Shown here: in pieces, positions 37,061 through 47,404 of the stretch
How positions within the stretch are numbered: the first letter of the stretch is position 1
How the letters are laid out: every line of letters starts with the position of its first letter
Position numbers and translations under genes: made by a program
Origin: Candidatus Burkholderia humilis
GTDB lineage: Bacteria; Pseudomonadota; Gammaproteobacteria; Burkholderiales; Burkholderiaceae
Assembly: GCA_001184405.1 (NCBI GenBank)
Contig: LFMX01000001.1
Span: forward strand, 1-64,000
Length of the DNA: 64,000 nucleotides
Direction of reading: 5' to 3'
The notes under the pieces: model-generated
What the model saw: only the letters and a program-made list of their open reading frames with translations
Databases searched by the model: none
What the model was told of the DNA's origin: nothing

Positions 37061-37100
37061 CAATCGAAGTCTTGCTCTAATTAATAATGTAGAGGGGCGG

Positions 37101-37276
37101 TCAGCCCACTTTCACATAGGCGAATTCGCGCGTGACATTCGGCGGTACACATTCGGCGGTACATACGCCCCGCCAATCACGACGCGCGGCGTCAGCCGCT
37201 TTTTCTGGTCCCACCAGCGCCGGCGCTGCGCCTGACTCAAGAATCGCAAATGCTTCCGGTACGAGAAAATGCTCAT
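37101..37276 (-). pseudogene. Small basic protein broken by a 14-bp tandem duplication
   Basis: ATG 37276 after GGAGGTCGCT opens MSIFSYRKHLRFLSQAQRRR and WWDQKKRLTPRVVIGGAYVP. The sequence CATTCGGCGGTACA is present twice in tandem (about 37138-37165); removing one copy restores the end NVTREFAYVKVG and the TGA at 37101. As read, the frame ends prematurely in altered residues. Tiny Arg/Lys-rich protein, function unknown. 37277-38062 upstream of it holds no well-supported gene. Confidence 0.6.
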
Positions 37277-38062
37277 AGCGACCTCCGAACGTAGCGAATG
37301 AAACCTCGAGGAAAAACGGTTTGTTCGTTTCGCCTTTCCCGCTGAATCCGTCTTTTCTTTAGTATTTCGCGCTCAGTTCGTTCACCAATGTGCGCAAAGA
37401 AACCAATTCGCCCGATCGATGTGGGTTCAGCCACATTCCGCCGCTTTATTGCACGGCGCGCTGAAACCACGTTACGCCGATCCGATTAAATGCTTTGTTA
37501 GTTGGCCCCGCCGTCTGAATCCGTCCTCTGGATCATTTCGCTTTTCAGTCTCGTCATCCTGCCAGTTTTGCGTGAATTGCGCTTTTCACGACCGTCTCAA
37601 AATAGCAACGGTCGGGATTTGCGTTTCAGGAGTTTGGGTGTAACGCTGCGGCGCACACCTTTCAGGCTACTTTCACGTCAAGCGCCGCCAAAGGCGCGTG
37701 CCTTGCTCCATCAGGTCTACAAGCCGCGTCAAAGCCATGTTATGGTGACGTCCGGCGCCCCACCGCGTAACGCGATGGGCGGGAATTTCAAGCGCCGAAA
37801 CCGGGAATATCGCGACGCTCGCCGAATGCGCGTTGTGCACCGCGATGGCACCGGCACGACACATCCAGTCACGAGAAGAAACGATGATCAAGATCGGCAA
37901 TGACGATTCGCGCCGCGCGAGCGGCCGATTCGAAAGCGACACGGGCGACGCACACGCGAGCGCCACCGTTCTTCTCGCAGGCTGACGCAACGCCCCGCGC
38001 ACCGGCATCAACCCAACCGACCCCGGCGCAGTCCGCTGCGTCTGCATTGAAGAGGACCCGAG

Positions 38063-38623
38063 ATGTTCGGCGACGTCGCCCGTTTTCTGCTCAATACCGT
38101 TTTCACCCTGTTCGGTGCGGCGCTTTTGCTGCGCGCATGGATGCAGGTCGTGCGCATGCCGCCCTACAACCCTGTTTCGAATGCTGTGATGCAGGCGACC
38201 AACTGGATCGTTCTGCCGCTACGCAAGATTCTGCCCGGCGGCGAGGTCGACTGGGCGAGCCTGCTGGCCGCATATATTTCCGCGCTGGTCTATGTGCTGC
38301 TGATGATCATGCTCGCGGGCGTCGATCCCACGCTCATGTTGCCGATGACCTTTCTCGTCGCGCTGCTGACGGTCATCAAATGGGCGCTGAATCTGATTAT
38401 CTGGATGACGATTTTGATGGCGCTGCTGTCGTGGCTCAATCCGCAGTCGCCGGCGATGCCGCTGCTCTATCAGATCACCGCGCCGTTTCTGGATCCGCTG
38501 CGCCGGATTCTGCCGCGCCTGGGCGGACTCGATCTTTCGCCGATCCTGCTGTTCGTGATCGTGCAGGTGCTGTTGATAGTGGTCACGCGCGTGGCGGTAT
38601 CGATGACGTTGTTTGGGATCTGA
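38063..38623 (+). CDS. yggT: YggT-family integral membrane protein
   Basis: Intact 186-residue protein with two YggT domains, each a pair of transmembrane helices with the conserved loop: VVRMPPYNPVSNAVMQATNW ... PLRKILP in the first and ALLSWLNPQSPAMPLLYQIT ... PFLDPLRRILPRLGGLDLSP in the second. ATG 38063 follows GAGGACCCGAG. YggT proteins are linked to osmotic shock tolerance and often neighbour proC and the YggS gene, which are not present here. The role is not established at molecular level. Confidence 0.92.
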   Translation: MFGDVARFLLNTVFTLFGAALLLRAWMQVVRMPPYNPVSNAVMQATNWIVLPLRKILPGGEVDWASLLAAYISALVYVLLMIMLAGVDPTLMLPMTFLVALLTVIKWALNLIIWMTILMALLSWLNPQSPAMPLLYQITAPFLDPLRRILPRLGGLDLSPILLFVIVQVLLIVVTRVAVSMTLFGI

Positions 38624-38639
38624 ACGCGCGGGCAACGCA

Positions 38640-39012
38640 AAACCGGCTGGTTAAGCTGCAATGCCATCGGATTGCACGGCGCGGCGTGTTCGCCGGCCGT
38701 GCCATGCATCAATTGGAGCGACTTCGTGAAAGACTGCCCGCCTGCCCTGCTCCGCTTAAGTTTCGAGAAGGGCTGGTGAAGTCCAGCGTCGTCTCGGGGT
38801 TCCGCCCGCTCGCTGCCGGTCCTCCGCCCCACGGTCGGCGCCGGAGGCGGGCCGTCTTGACCGACGATCTGACGCTGCTTCAAAACCGAAGGACACCTTG
38901 GATCAAACGCAGAGTCTTTGCGGCATTTGCAAAATATGGTGTCGCAGTCCTCGGCGAATACTGCGTTCGTTCCGAAGATCGCCAGTAACAGCAGCAGCCT
39001 GAATCGTTTCAC
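38640..39012 (-). CDS. Putative secreted protein, end uncertain
   Basis: GTG 39012 directly after a perfect AGGAGG opens a signal peptide (VKRFRLLLLLAIFGTNAVFA) and a mature part beginning EDCDTIFCKCRKDSAFDPRC with four Cys in 16 residues. The frame stays open down to 38470, which would overlap convergent yggT by about 150 bp, so a frameshift or different stop is likely and the 38640 end is a guess. It follows the 39032-40156 gene by 19 bp on the same strand and is probably in its operon. Confidence 0.45.
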
Positions 39013-39031
39013 CACATCCTCCTGACATGCG

Positions 39032-40156
39032 TTACTCGCTGACGGACAGCATCGACACCGAGCGATAGCCGATCGCGATGAGCCGCACAAATGTCTCGAC
39101 CAGCGTGATGCTCCCGTTGCTCGATGCAGTCGCGGTAAATGTTCCGCCCGGGATCGTCTTTCCAGTCACATTCGTCGTCAGCGCGCGCATGCGGCGCTGC
39201 CGGTCGGCCTCGGTCTCGCTGGCCGCCGTTTCGGTATCTGCTTTGGATGGCGCCGTTTCCTGATCGCTGCTCGCCGACTGCTTCTCCAGCGCGCCGTCGA
39301 TCAGCGCCTTGGCTTCGGCCCCGACAGCCGAAGACGCATTGAGCGTGTACTCGATGCTACGAATCAGATAAACGCGGTAGACGAGCGAAACGTTGGTTGT
39401 TTTCGACTGCTTCCCTCGCAGCGATGCCAGTTCCTGGATGACATCGTTATTCAGGCAATCGAATGCGGTGCGTTTGTGAACATCGCAATGACGGCGTAGC
39501 GCATCCAGCGCCACCGCTGCGGGAACGCCGTAGGTTTGGGCGGAGCGGATTTTGATCGTGACCGAATCGTTCGCCGATCCCGACGCGCCGAAAAGAAACT
39601 CCGCGATACGCGCCGGCAGCGCGCTGGAAACGCCCGAACTCGTTTCGCTTCTGAGCGTCAGGCCGGGAAACGCGACGATCGGCAAATGCGTCGTCGGACC
39701 GGCATCCTTGAAGACGCTTTCCAGACCGTTCGCCGGCCCCGAGCATGTCGTGTCATCGCATGACGCGCCTGCCGGCAATTGCCGCCAGAGCGCGCCGTCT
39801 TCCTTGGGCGGCGGCGCGGTTTCCGGAAAGACCGCGACATTCTGATAGTACTTTTCGAGTTCGTCGCGCATCGGAACATAGGCGACCTTGACCGCGCCGA
39901 AGAGCGGACACGTGCTACTTTCGCCCTCGACGGCATCGGCCGAAAATCCGATGATGTCGCCGACATGAAAGTCCTCGGTCGGCGGATAGACCGGGTTGAT
40001 GTTGTACCGATGCATGGCGTGGCACCATTGTTCGACGACCCAGTCCGATCGTTCGGTCGTGACCTTGCGCGCTCGATAAGTCAGCGCGAGCGCCGCTAAC
40101 ACCAACAACACGGCCAATGCCACGGCGATCATCAATCGCTTGCGACTCAGGTTCAC
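39032..40156 (-). CDS. Membrane-anchored hypothetical protein
   Basis: Intact 374-residue frame. The N-terminus is a signal anchor (RLMIAVALAVLLVLAALALT). The large extracytoplasmic part contains Cys pairs (WCHAMHRYNINP ... STCPLF; CDDTTC; RRHCDVHKRTAFDCL), a SVTIKIRSAQTYGVPAAVAL segment, an acidic Ser/Thr/Glu-rich linker (SASSDQETAPSKADTE) and a C-terminal beta region (GKTIPGGTFTATASSNGSIT). No known domain identified. Likely a periplasmic or surface protein co-expressed with the small secreted protein downstream. Confidence 0.65.
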   Translation of the reverse strand: MNLSRKRLMIAVALAVLLVLAALALTYRARKVTTERSDWVVEQWCHAMHRYNINPVYPPTEDFHVGDIIGFSADAVEGESSTCPLFGAVKVAYVPMRDELEKYYQNVAVFPETAPPPKEDGALWRQLPAGASCDDTTCSGPANGLESVFKDAGPTTHLPIVAFPGLTLRSETSSGVSSALPARIAEFLFGASGSANDSVTIKIRSAQTYGVPAAVALDALRRHCDVHKRTAFDCLNNDVIQELASLRGKQSKTTNVSLVYRVYLIRSIEYTLNASSAVGAEAKALIDGALEKQSASSDQETAPSKADTETAASETEADRQRRMRALTTNVTGKTIPGGTFTATASSNGSITLVETFVRLIAIGYRSVSMLSVSE

Positions 40157-40424
40157 GCTGGCTCCTCGACGGACCCGTTGTGGTTGCGAAATTGCGGTTC
40201 GTATTACTGAACTTCGCGACGTGCGTCGCGATCAGTGACCGAGTGAGTCCGCCTTGCAACTGGCAAGAAGCTAGCGCCACCTGACGAATTTGCTCCGTTC
40301 GTTTCGTCACACAATCGCAAGAAATCGCACGCAGGTCCGTGTGATTCACCGTCTGCGGTTTCAGCGCAACCCGCTTTTCAAAGTTGCGCAGAGGGACGAC
40401 ATCTGCGTAAAACATGCAATTCAC

Positions 40425-40499
40425 GCGGGCGTCGTATAATGACCATTATCGTAGCTTCCCAAGCTACAGACGTGGGTTCGATTCCCATCGCCCGCTCCA
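40425..40499 (+). tRNA. tRNA-Gly (anticodon CCC)
   Basis: GCGGGCG...CGCCCGC acceptor stem, anticodon arm GTAGC-TTCCCAA-GCTAC (anticodon CCC), T arm GTGGG-TTCGATT-CCCAT... and encoded CCA at 40497-40499. The D loop reads TAATGACCATTA where tRNA-Gly genes normally have TAATGG: the G18-G19 pair is G-A here, a potentially harmful change. Terminator follows 12 bp later. Confidence 0.9.
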
Positions 40500-40510
40500 G
40501 AATTTCAGCG

Positions 40511-40543
40511 AAAGCCGCCCTAAGTCACCTTGGGCGGCTTTTT
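40511..40543 (+). terminator. Terminator after tRNA-Gly
   Basis: AAAGCCGCCCTAAGTCACCTTGGGCGGCTTTTT: stem AAAGCCGCCC(T)AAG / (C)TTGGGCGGCTTT with T-run. Confidence 0.9.
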
Positions 40544-40588
40544 AGTTTCGATGCCGTTTTTGATGCGTATGCCGCATCCGCTCTCGCC

Positions 40589-41323
40589 ATGAATCACGAT
40601 CCCATCGAACCAGCCAATCAGGCCGACGACGACGCGCAAGCCGGCGCGTCCACCTTGCATCATCGCCGTATCCGCAGCTTTGTCACGCGCGCGGGGCGCG
40701 TATCGCCGGGCCAGCAGCGCGCCATCGACGAACTCGGGCCGCGCTTTGTCGTGCCATATCAGCCGCAACTCGCCGATTGGGACGCGACCTTCGGGCGGCA
40801 CGCGCCGCGCATCCTCGAAATCGGGTTTGGCATGGGCGCGACGACGGCGGAAATCGCGGCGGCGCGTCCGGGCGATGACTTCATCGGCGTGGAAGTGCAT
40901 GAGCCGGGCGTCGGCGCGCTGCTCAAGCTGATCGGCGAGCAGAATCTGGGCAATATCCGCATTCTTCAGCACGACGCCGTGGAAGTGCTCGAAAACATGA
41001 TTGCGCCCGCGAGTCTCGACGGCGTACACATCTATTTTCCCGATCCGTGGCACAAGGCGCGACATCACAAGCGGCGTCTGATTCAGCCGAAGTTCGTCGC
41101 GCATCTGGTTTCGCGCGTGAAGCCAGGCGGTTATCTGGATCTCGCGACCGACTGGCAGAACTACGCCGAACAGATGCTGGAAGTGCTGTCGGTGGAACCG
41201 GCGCTCGAAAATACCGCCGCCGATTACGCGCCGCGACCGGATTATCGGCCGGTGACGAAGTTCGAAAAGCGCGGATTGCGCCTCGGACACGGCGTGTGGG
41301 ATTTGATTTTCCGCCGCAAATAA
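40589..41323 (+). CDS. trmB: tRNA (guanine-N7-)-methyltransferase TrmB
   Basis: Intact 244-residue enzyme that makes m7G46 in tRNA variable loops using SAM. Motifs: [20 protein letters not shown] (SAM-binding motif I), [18 protein letters not shown], and [20 protein letters not shown] (catalytic/tRNA-binding motif diagnostic of TrmB), then [21 protein letters not shown] 40589 chosen because family proteins begin shortly before the [13 protein letters not shown] segment; the longer frame upstream overlaps the tRNA terminator. Monocistronic, between two terminators. Confidence 0.95.
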   Translation: MNHDPIEPANQADDDAQAGASTLHHRRIRSFVTRAGRVSPGQQRAIDELGPRFVVPYQPQLADWDATFGRHAPRILEIGFGMGATTAEIAAARPGDDFIGVEVHEPGVGALLKLIGEQNLGNIRILQHDAVEVLENMIAPASLDGVHIYFPDPWHKARHHKRRLIQPKFVAHLVSRVKPGGYLDLATDWQNYAEQMLEVLSVEPALENTAADYAPRPDYRPVTKFEKRGLRLGHGVWDLIFRRK

Positions 41324-41325
41324 GC

Positions 41326-41353
41326 AAAAGGCCACGCATCGACGTGGCCTTTT
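41326..41353. terminator. Bidirectional terminator between trmB and uppP
   Basis: AAAAGGCCACGCATCGACGTGGCCTTTT: perfect 11-bp stem, 6-nt loop, A-run/T-run symmetry. Confidence 0.92.
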
Positions 41354-41374
41354 AGCATCTAGAAATAAAGCGCC

Positions 41375-42214
41375 TTAATCCACCCAGCTCAACCCGCCGC
41401 TGTAGCCGACGATCAGAATCAGCAAACCAAACCCGATCCGATACCACGCGAACGCCGAGAAATCGTGCGACGCCACATAACGCAGCAGCCAGCGCACGCA
41501 CACGAATGCGCTGACGAACGCCGCGACCAGACCGATCGCGAACAGGCCAATGTCATTGACCGTCAACGTCTTCCAGTACTTCGCCATTTCATAGATCGTC
41601 GCGCCGAAGATGATCGGAATGGCCAAGAAAAACGAAAACTCCGTGGCCACGCGCCGGTCCAGCCCGAACAGCATCCCGCCGATGATCGTCGCGCCCGAGC
41701 GCGACGTGCCCGGAATCAGCGCGAAACATTGCGCGAGACCGACCTTGAAGGCATCGGCAGGAGAAAGATCGTCGACCGAATGCACGCGCGGCGCGCTATT
41801 GCGATCACGCTGGCGCGCTTCCGCCCACAGGATCACGATACCGCCGACGATCAGCGCCACCGATACCGGCACCGGCACCGGCGAAAATAGCACGGCCTTG
41901 ATGTGCTTTTCGAGCAGCAGTCCGAACACGATCGCCGGAATGGTCGCGATGATCACGTTGAGCGTGAAACGCCGCGCGTCGGGACGCGTCGGCAAGCCGG
42001 TCACGACCGTGGCGATCTTCGCGCGATACTCCCAGCAGATCACGAGAATCGCGCCGAATTGAATCACGACGTCGAAGGTTTTCGATTGCGCGTCGGTGAA
42101 GTTCAACAGACTTCCCGCGACGATGAGATGCCCCGTGCTGGAGACCGGCAAAAATTCGGTCAAGCCTTCCACGACGCCCAGAATGAGCGCCTTTACCATC
42201 AGGATCCAGTCCAT
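41375..42214 (-). CDS. uppP: Undecaprenyl-diphosphatase UppP (BacA)
   Basis: Intact 279-residue integral membrane phosphatase that recycles undecaprenyl pyrophosphate for cell-wall and surface-polysaccharide synthesis. The first signature [20 protein letters not shown] carries the catalytic Glu-rich (E..E) motif and S/H residues; the second, [20 protein letters not shown], has the PGxSRSG motif. About eight transmembrane helices. Start [13 protein letters not shown] at 42214 agrees with the family. Confidence 0.96.
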   Translation of the reverse strand: MDWILMVKALILGVVEGLTEFLPVSSTGHLIVAGSLLNFTDAQSKTFDVVIQFGAILVICWEYRAKIATVVTGLPTRPDARRFTLNVIIATIPAIVFGLLLEKHIKAVLFSPVPVPVSVALIVGGIVILWAEARQRDRNSAPRVHSVDDLSPADAFKVGLAQCFALIPGTSRSGATIIGGMLFGLDRRVATEFSFFLAIPIIFGATIYEMAKYWKTLTVNDIGLFAIGLVAAFVSAFVCVRWLLRYVASHDFSAFAWYRIGFGLLILIVGYSGGLSWVD

Positions 42215-42279
42215 CCGTCAGCCCTTGTTCGCTGTAATTTAGCGGTTGATTTAGCGCATGTTGCGCCCGGATTATCGAA

Positions 42280-42840
42280 TCATTTTTCGACGATCTGAAC
42301 ACGTATGCCGTTTGTAAGAACAGTGATTGTACCAGGTTCGTAAGACACGCCTGCGAACTGCAGTTCCTCGGGCTTGACCGTGTAGATGGCATAGCGCTCG
42401 AGCAACTGCGCCGCGAGCGCCGCGCCGACGTTGGCGATCTGCTGGTTGTACTGCGCGGCGTCACCGTTGAACTGCGAGTTGTCAACGGTTGGCGAGACCA
42501 GAACGACCGACAGCGTTTGCGGATCGTAGGCAAGTTGTGTGGACATCGTGAACGCGCCGCTGACGGAGTTCGGCATGAACGGCGTGGCGAAACGCGCATC
42601 GACATGTACGGTCACGCGATTGCGATCTGGCGCCATGCCGACGACCGGATTGCTCAGCACGACATCGAAAATTTGCGATGCGGTGCGTTGTAGCGGGAAC
42701 TTGCGTGCGACGGCCTCTTGGACCTGCTTTTGTGAAAATGTGTAGTGGTCCGGAATGAAGGGGAACGTGGATGCAGCGTGTGCGGCGGATGTCGAAACGA
42801 GGGCAAGCGTTGCCAGAAGGAACCGGCGCCGGTTGAGCAT
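42280..42840 (-). CDS. DUF1439-family periplasmic protein
   Basis: 186 residues from ATG 42840, start chosen because it opens a signal sequence with twin Arg (MLNRRRFLLATLALVSTSAA). The mature part resembles YceB/DUF1439 lipid-binding-like proteins: IPDHYTFSQKQVQEAVARKF, DVVLSNPVVGMAPDRNRVTV, SVSGAFTMSTQLAYDPQTLS and a C-terminal RYAIYTVKPEELQFAGV. No lipobox Cys is visible, so it is probably soluble in the periplasm. Appears intact; upstream 56 bp separate it from the YkgJ-type gene on the same strand. Confidence 0.8.
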   Translation of the reverse strand: MLNRRRFLLATLALVSTSAAHAASTFPFIPDHYTFSQKQVQEAVARKFPLQRTASQIFDVVLSNPVVGMAPDRNRVTVHVDARFATPFMPNSVSGAFTMSTQLAYDPQTLSVVLVSPTVDNSQFNGDAAQYNQQIANVGAALAAQLLERYAIYTVKPEELQFAGVSYEPGTITVLTNGIRVQIVEK

Positions 42841-42895
42841 GCGGGAGTCTCCGAAATAGACGAATGCGCGAATTTGGGGATTGGACCGTCGAAGG

Positions 42896-43171
42896 TCAAT
42901 GCGGTTGCGTCTGAACCTCCAACTTCGCGATCCACGCCATCGCGAACTCGCGCGTCTCTCCGCACATCTCCCGCGAAAACTGCAAGCCACCGCAACACGC
43001 CGGCCGTCGCGGATCGCCGAAAATCTTGCAGCGCAGATCGTCATCAAGCTGAACGCAGCGTTCGTCCGCGCGTTTGCCGTTCGGCATGCCGGGAATCGGA
43101 CTCGAAATCGAAGGCGCGATACAGCACGCGCCGCAGCCTTCGCGGCAAGCGTGAGTCGGTAACGTGGTCAT
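42896..43171 (-). CDS. YkgJ-family cysteine-cluster protein
   Basis: Intact 91-residue protein with the Zn/Fe-S-type Cys pattern of YkgJ/YkgJ-like (Fli B-like) proteins: [20 protein letters not shown], then [20 protein letters not shown] and [14 protein letters not shown]. Metal-binding is expected from eight or more conserved Cys; the biological role is not established. Divergent from hemN. Confidence 0.85.
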   Translation of the reverse strand: MTTLPTHACREGCGACCIAPSISSPIPGMPNGKRADERCVQLDDDLRCKIFGDPRRPACCGGLQFSREMCGETREFAMAWIAKLEVQTQPH

Positions 43172-43307
43172 ATGAAAAACCGTGCAGAAACAATCGATAA
43201 GCCACTATTGTCCCACGCCGCGCTGCGACGTTATCCCGCACTGGCCGAACGGCATATTTCTTTAAACTGGGTGAAATGCATCGGCCATCAATGGCCACCG
43301 ACCGCCA

Positions 43308-44696
43308 TGACGTTCGCCGACACTCTTTTTCGCCCCGATCTGCTCGAACGCTACGACTCGAACGGTCCGCGCTACACGTCCTATCCGACCGCCGTCCAGT
43401 TCACGGACGCCTTCGATCCCGCGCACTATCACGATGCCGCGCTCAAAGGCGCACCGCACGCCGACCTATCGCTCTACTTCCACATTCCGTTTTGCGACAC
43501 GGTCTGCTTCTACTGCGGCTGCAACAAGGTCGCGACAAAAAATCGCGCCCACGTGCAGCCCTATCTCGAACGGATGATGCGCGAACGCGCCATCAAGCAT
43601 CCCTGTTCGATACAAACCGCCCCGTCACGCAACTGCATTGGGGCGGCGGCACGCCCACGTTCCTCTCGCACGACGAAATGCGCGAACTGATGGCCGCGAC
43701 CGCCGAGCACTTCACGCTCGTGCCCGACGAACGCGCCGAATATTCGATCGAAGTCGATCCGCGCGAGGCATCGGCGGAAACAATCGGCTTGTTGCGCGAA
43801 CTCGGTTTCAACCGGCTGAGCCTCGGCGTGCAGGATTTCGACGAACGCGTGCAAAAGGCCGTGAACCGCATCCAGCCGCGCGCGATGACCGAAATCGTGC
43901 TGAACGCCGCGCGCGCAAACGGCTTCAAGTCTGTGAGCGTCGATCTGATCTACGGCTTGCCGCATCAAAGCGTGGAGAGCTTCACGCGCACGCTCGACGC
44001 GATCATCGGCATGCGGCCGGATCGCGTGTCGGTGTTTGGCTATGCGCATATGCCCGCGCTGTTCAAGATGCAGCGGCAAATCGATGAAACCGCGCTGCCG
44101 GCGCCCGCCGTGCGCCTCGCCATTCTCGAACGCGTAATCCGGCGCATGAGCGACGCGGGTTACGTGTACATCGGCATGGATCACTTCGCGCTGCCCGACG
44201 ACGAACTCGCGCGCGCCTATCGCGCGGGCACGCTGCAGCGCAATTTTCAGGGCTACAGCACGCACGCGGATTGCGATCTGATCGGCATCGGCGCGTCGTC
44301 GATCGGCAAGATCGGCGATGTCTACGCGCAGAACGCGCGCGCTCTCGCGATTACGCGCAAGCGATCGATGCGGGCAAGCTCGCGATTGCGCTCGGCATCC
44401 GCCTTTCGGCCGACGACATTCTGCGTCGCGATGTGATCATGTGCGTCATGTGCGTCATGTGCGGCGGTTCGCTCCGTTTCGCCGATATCGAACACGCGCA
44501 CGACATCGACTTCCACGCGATCTTCGCCGATGAACCCGCGCGCCTCGCGCCCTTTGCCGGCGACGGTCTGATCGAACTTACGCGCGACGCGCTGCGCGTG
44601 CTGCCCGCGGGACGGATGCTCGTATGCAATGTCGCGTCCGTGTTCGACCGTTATCTCGGACAAGCCACGCTTCAGCGCTTTTCAAGGACAATCTGA
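43308..44696 (+). pseudogene. hemN: Oxygen-independent coproporphyrinogen III oxidase HemN, frameshifted
   Basis: Radical-SAM enzyme of heme biosynthesis. ATG 43308 (MTFADTLFRPDLLERYDSNG), YTSYPTAVQF and the SAM cluster motif HIPFCDTVCFYCGCNKV are intact. Near 43590 the frame shifts into LHWGGGTPTFLSHDEMRELM, GFNRLSLGVQDFDERVQKAV, VSVDLIYGLPHQSVESF and YIGMDHFALPDDELARA; a second shift near 44345 leads to the C-terminus. There the stretch MCVMCVMCG reflects an in-frame 9-bp duplication (ATGTGCGTC twice). A functional product is unlikely unless the indels are sequencing errors. Confidence 0.92.
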
Positions 44697-44928
44697 GTAT
44701 CACCCTTCCGAATGGCATAAGCACGCGTCGAGTCGAGTATCGATGTTTGTGGTGGCTTAGAATGGCAGGCACTTTGGACGCCTGTCATGCGCCGTCATGC
44801 GTGAAGGCGTTCGCCCTTTCACTCGCCGATGCGAGCATGCCGCGCGCATCGAGCCATCGTTTCAGAATGTGACGAGCGCGTCATGCGTCGACCGCATTCT
44901 GCAACTCACCACGCTACTGCACGACGCC

Positions 44929-46321
44929 ATGCCGACCACTTCGCCGCAGCTCGCCCCGCTGGCCCAACTCGCCGCCGATCTCCGCGCCGGCCGCACGACG
45001 AGCCGCGCGCTCGTCGAGACGGCGCTCGAACGGATCGCGGATCCTTCGGGACAAGGTTCGACCGTTTTCATTCATGTCGATGCCGATCACGCCCGCGCCG
45101 CCGCCGACGCGCACGACGCGCACGACGCGCTGCACCGCGCGAGCACGGTGCTCTCGCCGCTCGCGGGCATTCCGGTATCGATCAAAGATTTATTTCGATA
45201 TCGAAGGCCAGGTGACGAGCGCAGGTTCGCGCGCACTCGCCAACGCGCCGCCCGCCCTGGCCGATGCGCCGACCGTCTCGCGCCTGCGCCGTGCGGGCGC
45301 GGTGATCGTCGGGCGCACCAATATGAGCGAGTTCGCGTTTTCCGGGCTCGGGCTGAATCCGCACTACGGCACGTCGCATTCGCCGTGGCGCGCCACTGTG
45401 CCGGGCGATGAGCGCATCGCGGGCGGATCGTCGTCGGGCGCGGCGGCATCGGTGGCCAATGGCATGGCCGCCGTCGCGCTCGGCACAGATACGGGGCGGC
45501 TCCATCCGCATTCCCGCCGCGCTGTGCGGACTGACCGGCTTCAAGCCGACCACGAGCCGCATTCCGAAGCAAGGCGGCGTGCCGCTTTCCAAAACGCTGG
45601 ATTCGTTCGGGCCGATCGGCGTATCGGTCGCGTGCTGCGCGCTCGTCGATCGCATTCTCGCGGGCCGCGATGCCAAGGTGGTGCCCGCCACGCGCCCGCT
45701 CGAAGCCGTGCGGCTCGGCGTGCTGACGCATTACATGACCGATGGCGTCGACACGCCGGTGGCGAATGCAATGTCGGCGGCTATCAATCATCTGGCGGCA
45801 GCGGACGCGCTGGTCGAAGACGTGCGGTTCGCACCGCTCGACCGGCTGCCGGAAATCAGCCGCTTTCCGCTCGTCGCGATCGAAGCGCACGCGTGACATC
45901 GAAAATTGATGGCCGAACGCGGCGCGCAATAGATCCCCGTGTGCTCGCGCGGCTCATGCGCGCGGAAAGCACGAGCGCCGCCGATTACATCGAACTGTGC
46001 GAAGCGCGCGCCGCAATGATCGAAGCCGCGCGCACCACGCTCTGGCAGCGCTTCGAGGCCATCGTGTGCCCGACGGTGCCGGTCGTGCCGCCGCGCATCG
46101 CCGAACTGGAACGCGACGACGATCTGTTCCTGCGCACCAATGCGCTGATTCTGCGCAATCCGACCGCGTTCAATTTCCTCGATGCCTGCGCGCTGTCGCT
46201 GCCGTGCCATCCGCGCGGCGAAGCGCCGGTCGGGCTAATGCGCGCGGGCGCGCCGAACAACAACGACACATTGTTGTCGATCGGCCGCGCCGTCGAAGCG
46301 GTGCTCGAAACCACGCGTTGA
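44929..46321 (+). pseudogene. Amidase-signature family hydrolase, frameshifted
   Basis: Amidase (GatA/AtzF-like) of about 450 codons. ATG 44929 (MPTTSPQLAPLAQLAADLRA); LAGIPVSIKDLF carries the catalytic Lys of the Ser-cisSer-Lys triad, then a frame change near 45190; VIVGRTNMSEFAFSGLGLNP and RIAGGSSSGAAASVANGMAA (GSS[G/A]GS-type catalytic serine loop) follow; another change near 45500 before SIRIPAALCGLTGFKPTTSR; and a last one near 45890 before LARLMRAESTSAADYIELCE and VCPTVPVVPPRIAELE. At least three lesions. An AHDAHDAHDAL run (about 45108-45140) shows short tandem repeats in the coding sequence. Confidence 0.9.
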
Positions 46322-46424
46322 AAAGGCTGGCCGAACGGCCAATGTTTCCGATTGGGCGTTCGCGCTAGAATTCACCGCGACGCCCCGCAACTCAGGTGCT
46401 TCCTTCTCGAACCGTTGCGAAACA

Positions 46425-46970
46425 ATGAACACCTCTTTAAATCACTTCTCGATGCATCAGGACGACAGCGTCATGCGCCGCGAACGGCGCCTGCTGACGC
46501 TTCTCGGCTTCGTATGCCTCGGGCTCGTCGGCGGTGCGCTGTACTTGCAGTTCTTCCATAACGAGGATCCGTGCCCGCTGTGCATCATCCAGCGCTATTT
46601 CTTCCTGCTGGTCGCGGTGTTTGCCTTTCTCGGCGCAGGTTTCAACAATTGGCGCGTGATTGCGTTGCTGGAAACGCTCGTCGTCATTTCGGCGTTCGGC
46701 GGGCTGGTGACGGCCGTGCGTCACGTGTGGGTGCAGAGCCATCCGGTCTTCAGTTGCGGTTTCGACGCCCTGCAGCCGATCGTCGATAGCCTACCGCCCG
46801 CGCAGTGGCTGCCGCAGGTGTTCAAGGTCGCCGGTTTGTGCGAGACGCCGTATCCGCCCATTCTCGGACTCTCGCTGCCGCAGTGGTCGCTCATTGCGTT
46901 CGCCGTGATTTTCCTGCTCGTCGGACTCAGTGTGCGCACCAAACGCAAGCTGCGCTCGGCCGTCCGGTAA
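46425..46970 (+). CDS. dsbB: Disulfide bond formation protein DsbB
   Basis: Intact quinone-linked oxidase of DsbA, four transmembrane helices. The first periplasmic Cys pair is [14 protein letters not shown] (CxxC with the ubiquinone-binding R after it), the second pair C..C lies in FSCGFDALQ and AGLCETPYP. Start 46425 gives 181 residues; the more conserved start is probably ATG 46473 ([13 protein letters not shown]), giving 165 residues as in relatives. Confidence 0.93.
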   Translation: MNTSLNHFSMHQDDSVMRRERRLLTLLGFVCLGLVGGALYLQFFHNEDPCPLCIIQRYFFLLVAVFAFLGAGFNNWRVIALLETLVVISAFGGLVTAVRHVWVQSHPVFSCGFDALQPIVDSLPPAQWLPQVFKVAGLCETPYPPILGLSLPQWSLIAFAVIFLLVGLSVRTKRKLRSAVR

Positions 46971-47404
46971 ATTTTTCACGACGTTCCCGCTGCGCGGACG
47001 CTTCAGCCGTCCGCGCGCATTCGCCTTTCCACTTTCGCGTATCAGCCCTTCCGCATAATCTGAATACGGTCCCAAAAATGTTTTTGGGATATTGAGATGC
47101 TATGGTCGAGGTTGGATGGCGATCTACGTGCGCGCAGTCCGTTTCTTGCTTATAGGCAGACGGAAACCACGTAACGCGCACCTGGTCCGCAATGTCTTCG
47201 GCACGCTCATGACAACGCAAACCATCCGCACCTTCAGCACGACGCCGTGCTTTCTCTACGCGCGATGCTTTTCCGGCATCGGCGCGCCGATGCGCTCTTC
47301 CCACTCGAAACGCCAGCATCCGAAGCCAGACAGCCTGGCCCAGTAAACTAACGCCTGCGACAACAACGCAACCCCGCAACGCAAACCTCTTTGGAGCTCA
47401 CTTG
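46971..47404. other. Intergenic remnant where xdhA/xdhB would be expected
   Basis: About 430 bp without recognisable coding sequence between dsbB and xdhC. xdhC normally follows the xanthine dehydrogenase subunit genes; here neither is present, and no molybdopterin or Fe-S motif is seen in any frame. Confidence 0.5.

Noticed and set aside
37884..37985. 33-aa ORF upstream of yggT
   Set aside because: Reasonable ATG but no conserved feature and no clear ribosome-binding site; evidence too weak.
38470..38623. C-terminal extension of the secreted protein at 39012 into yggT
   Set aside because: Would overlap a well-conserved convergent gene by about 150 bp; antisense composition.
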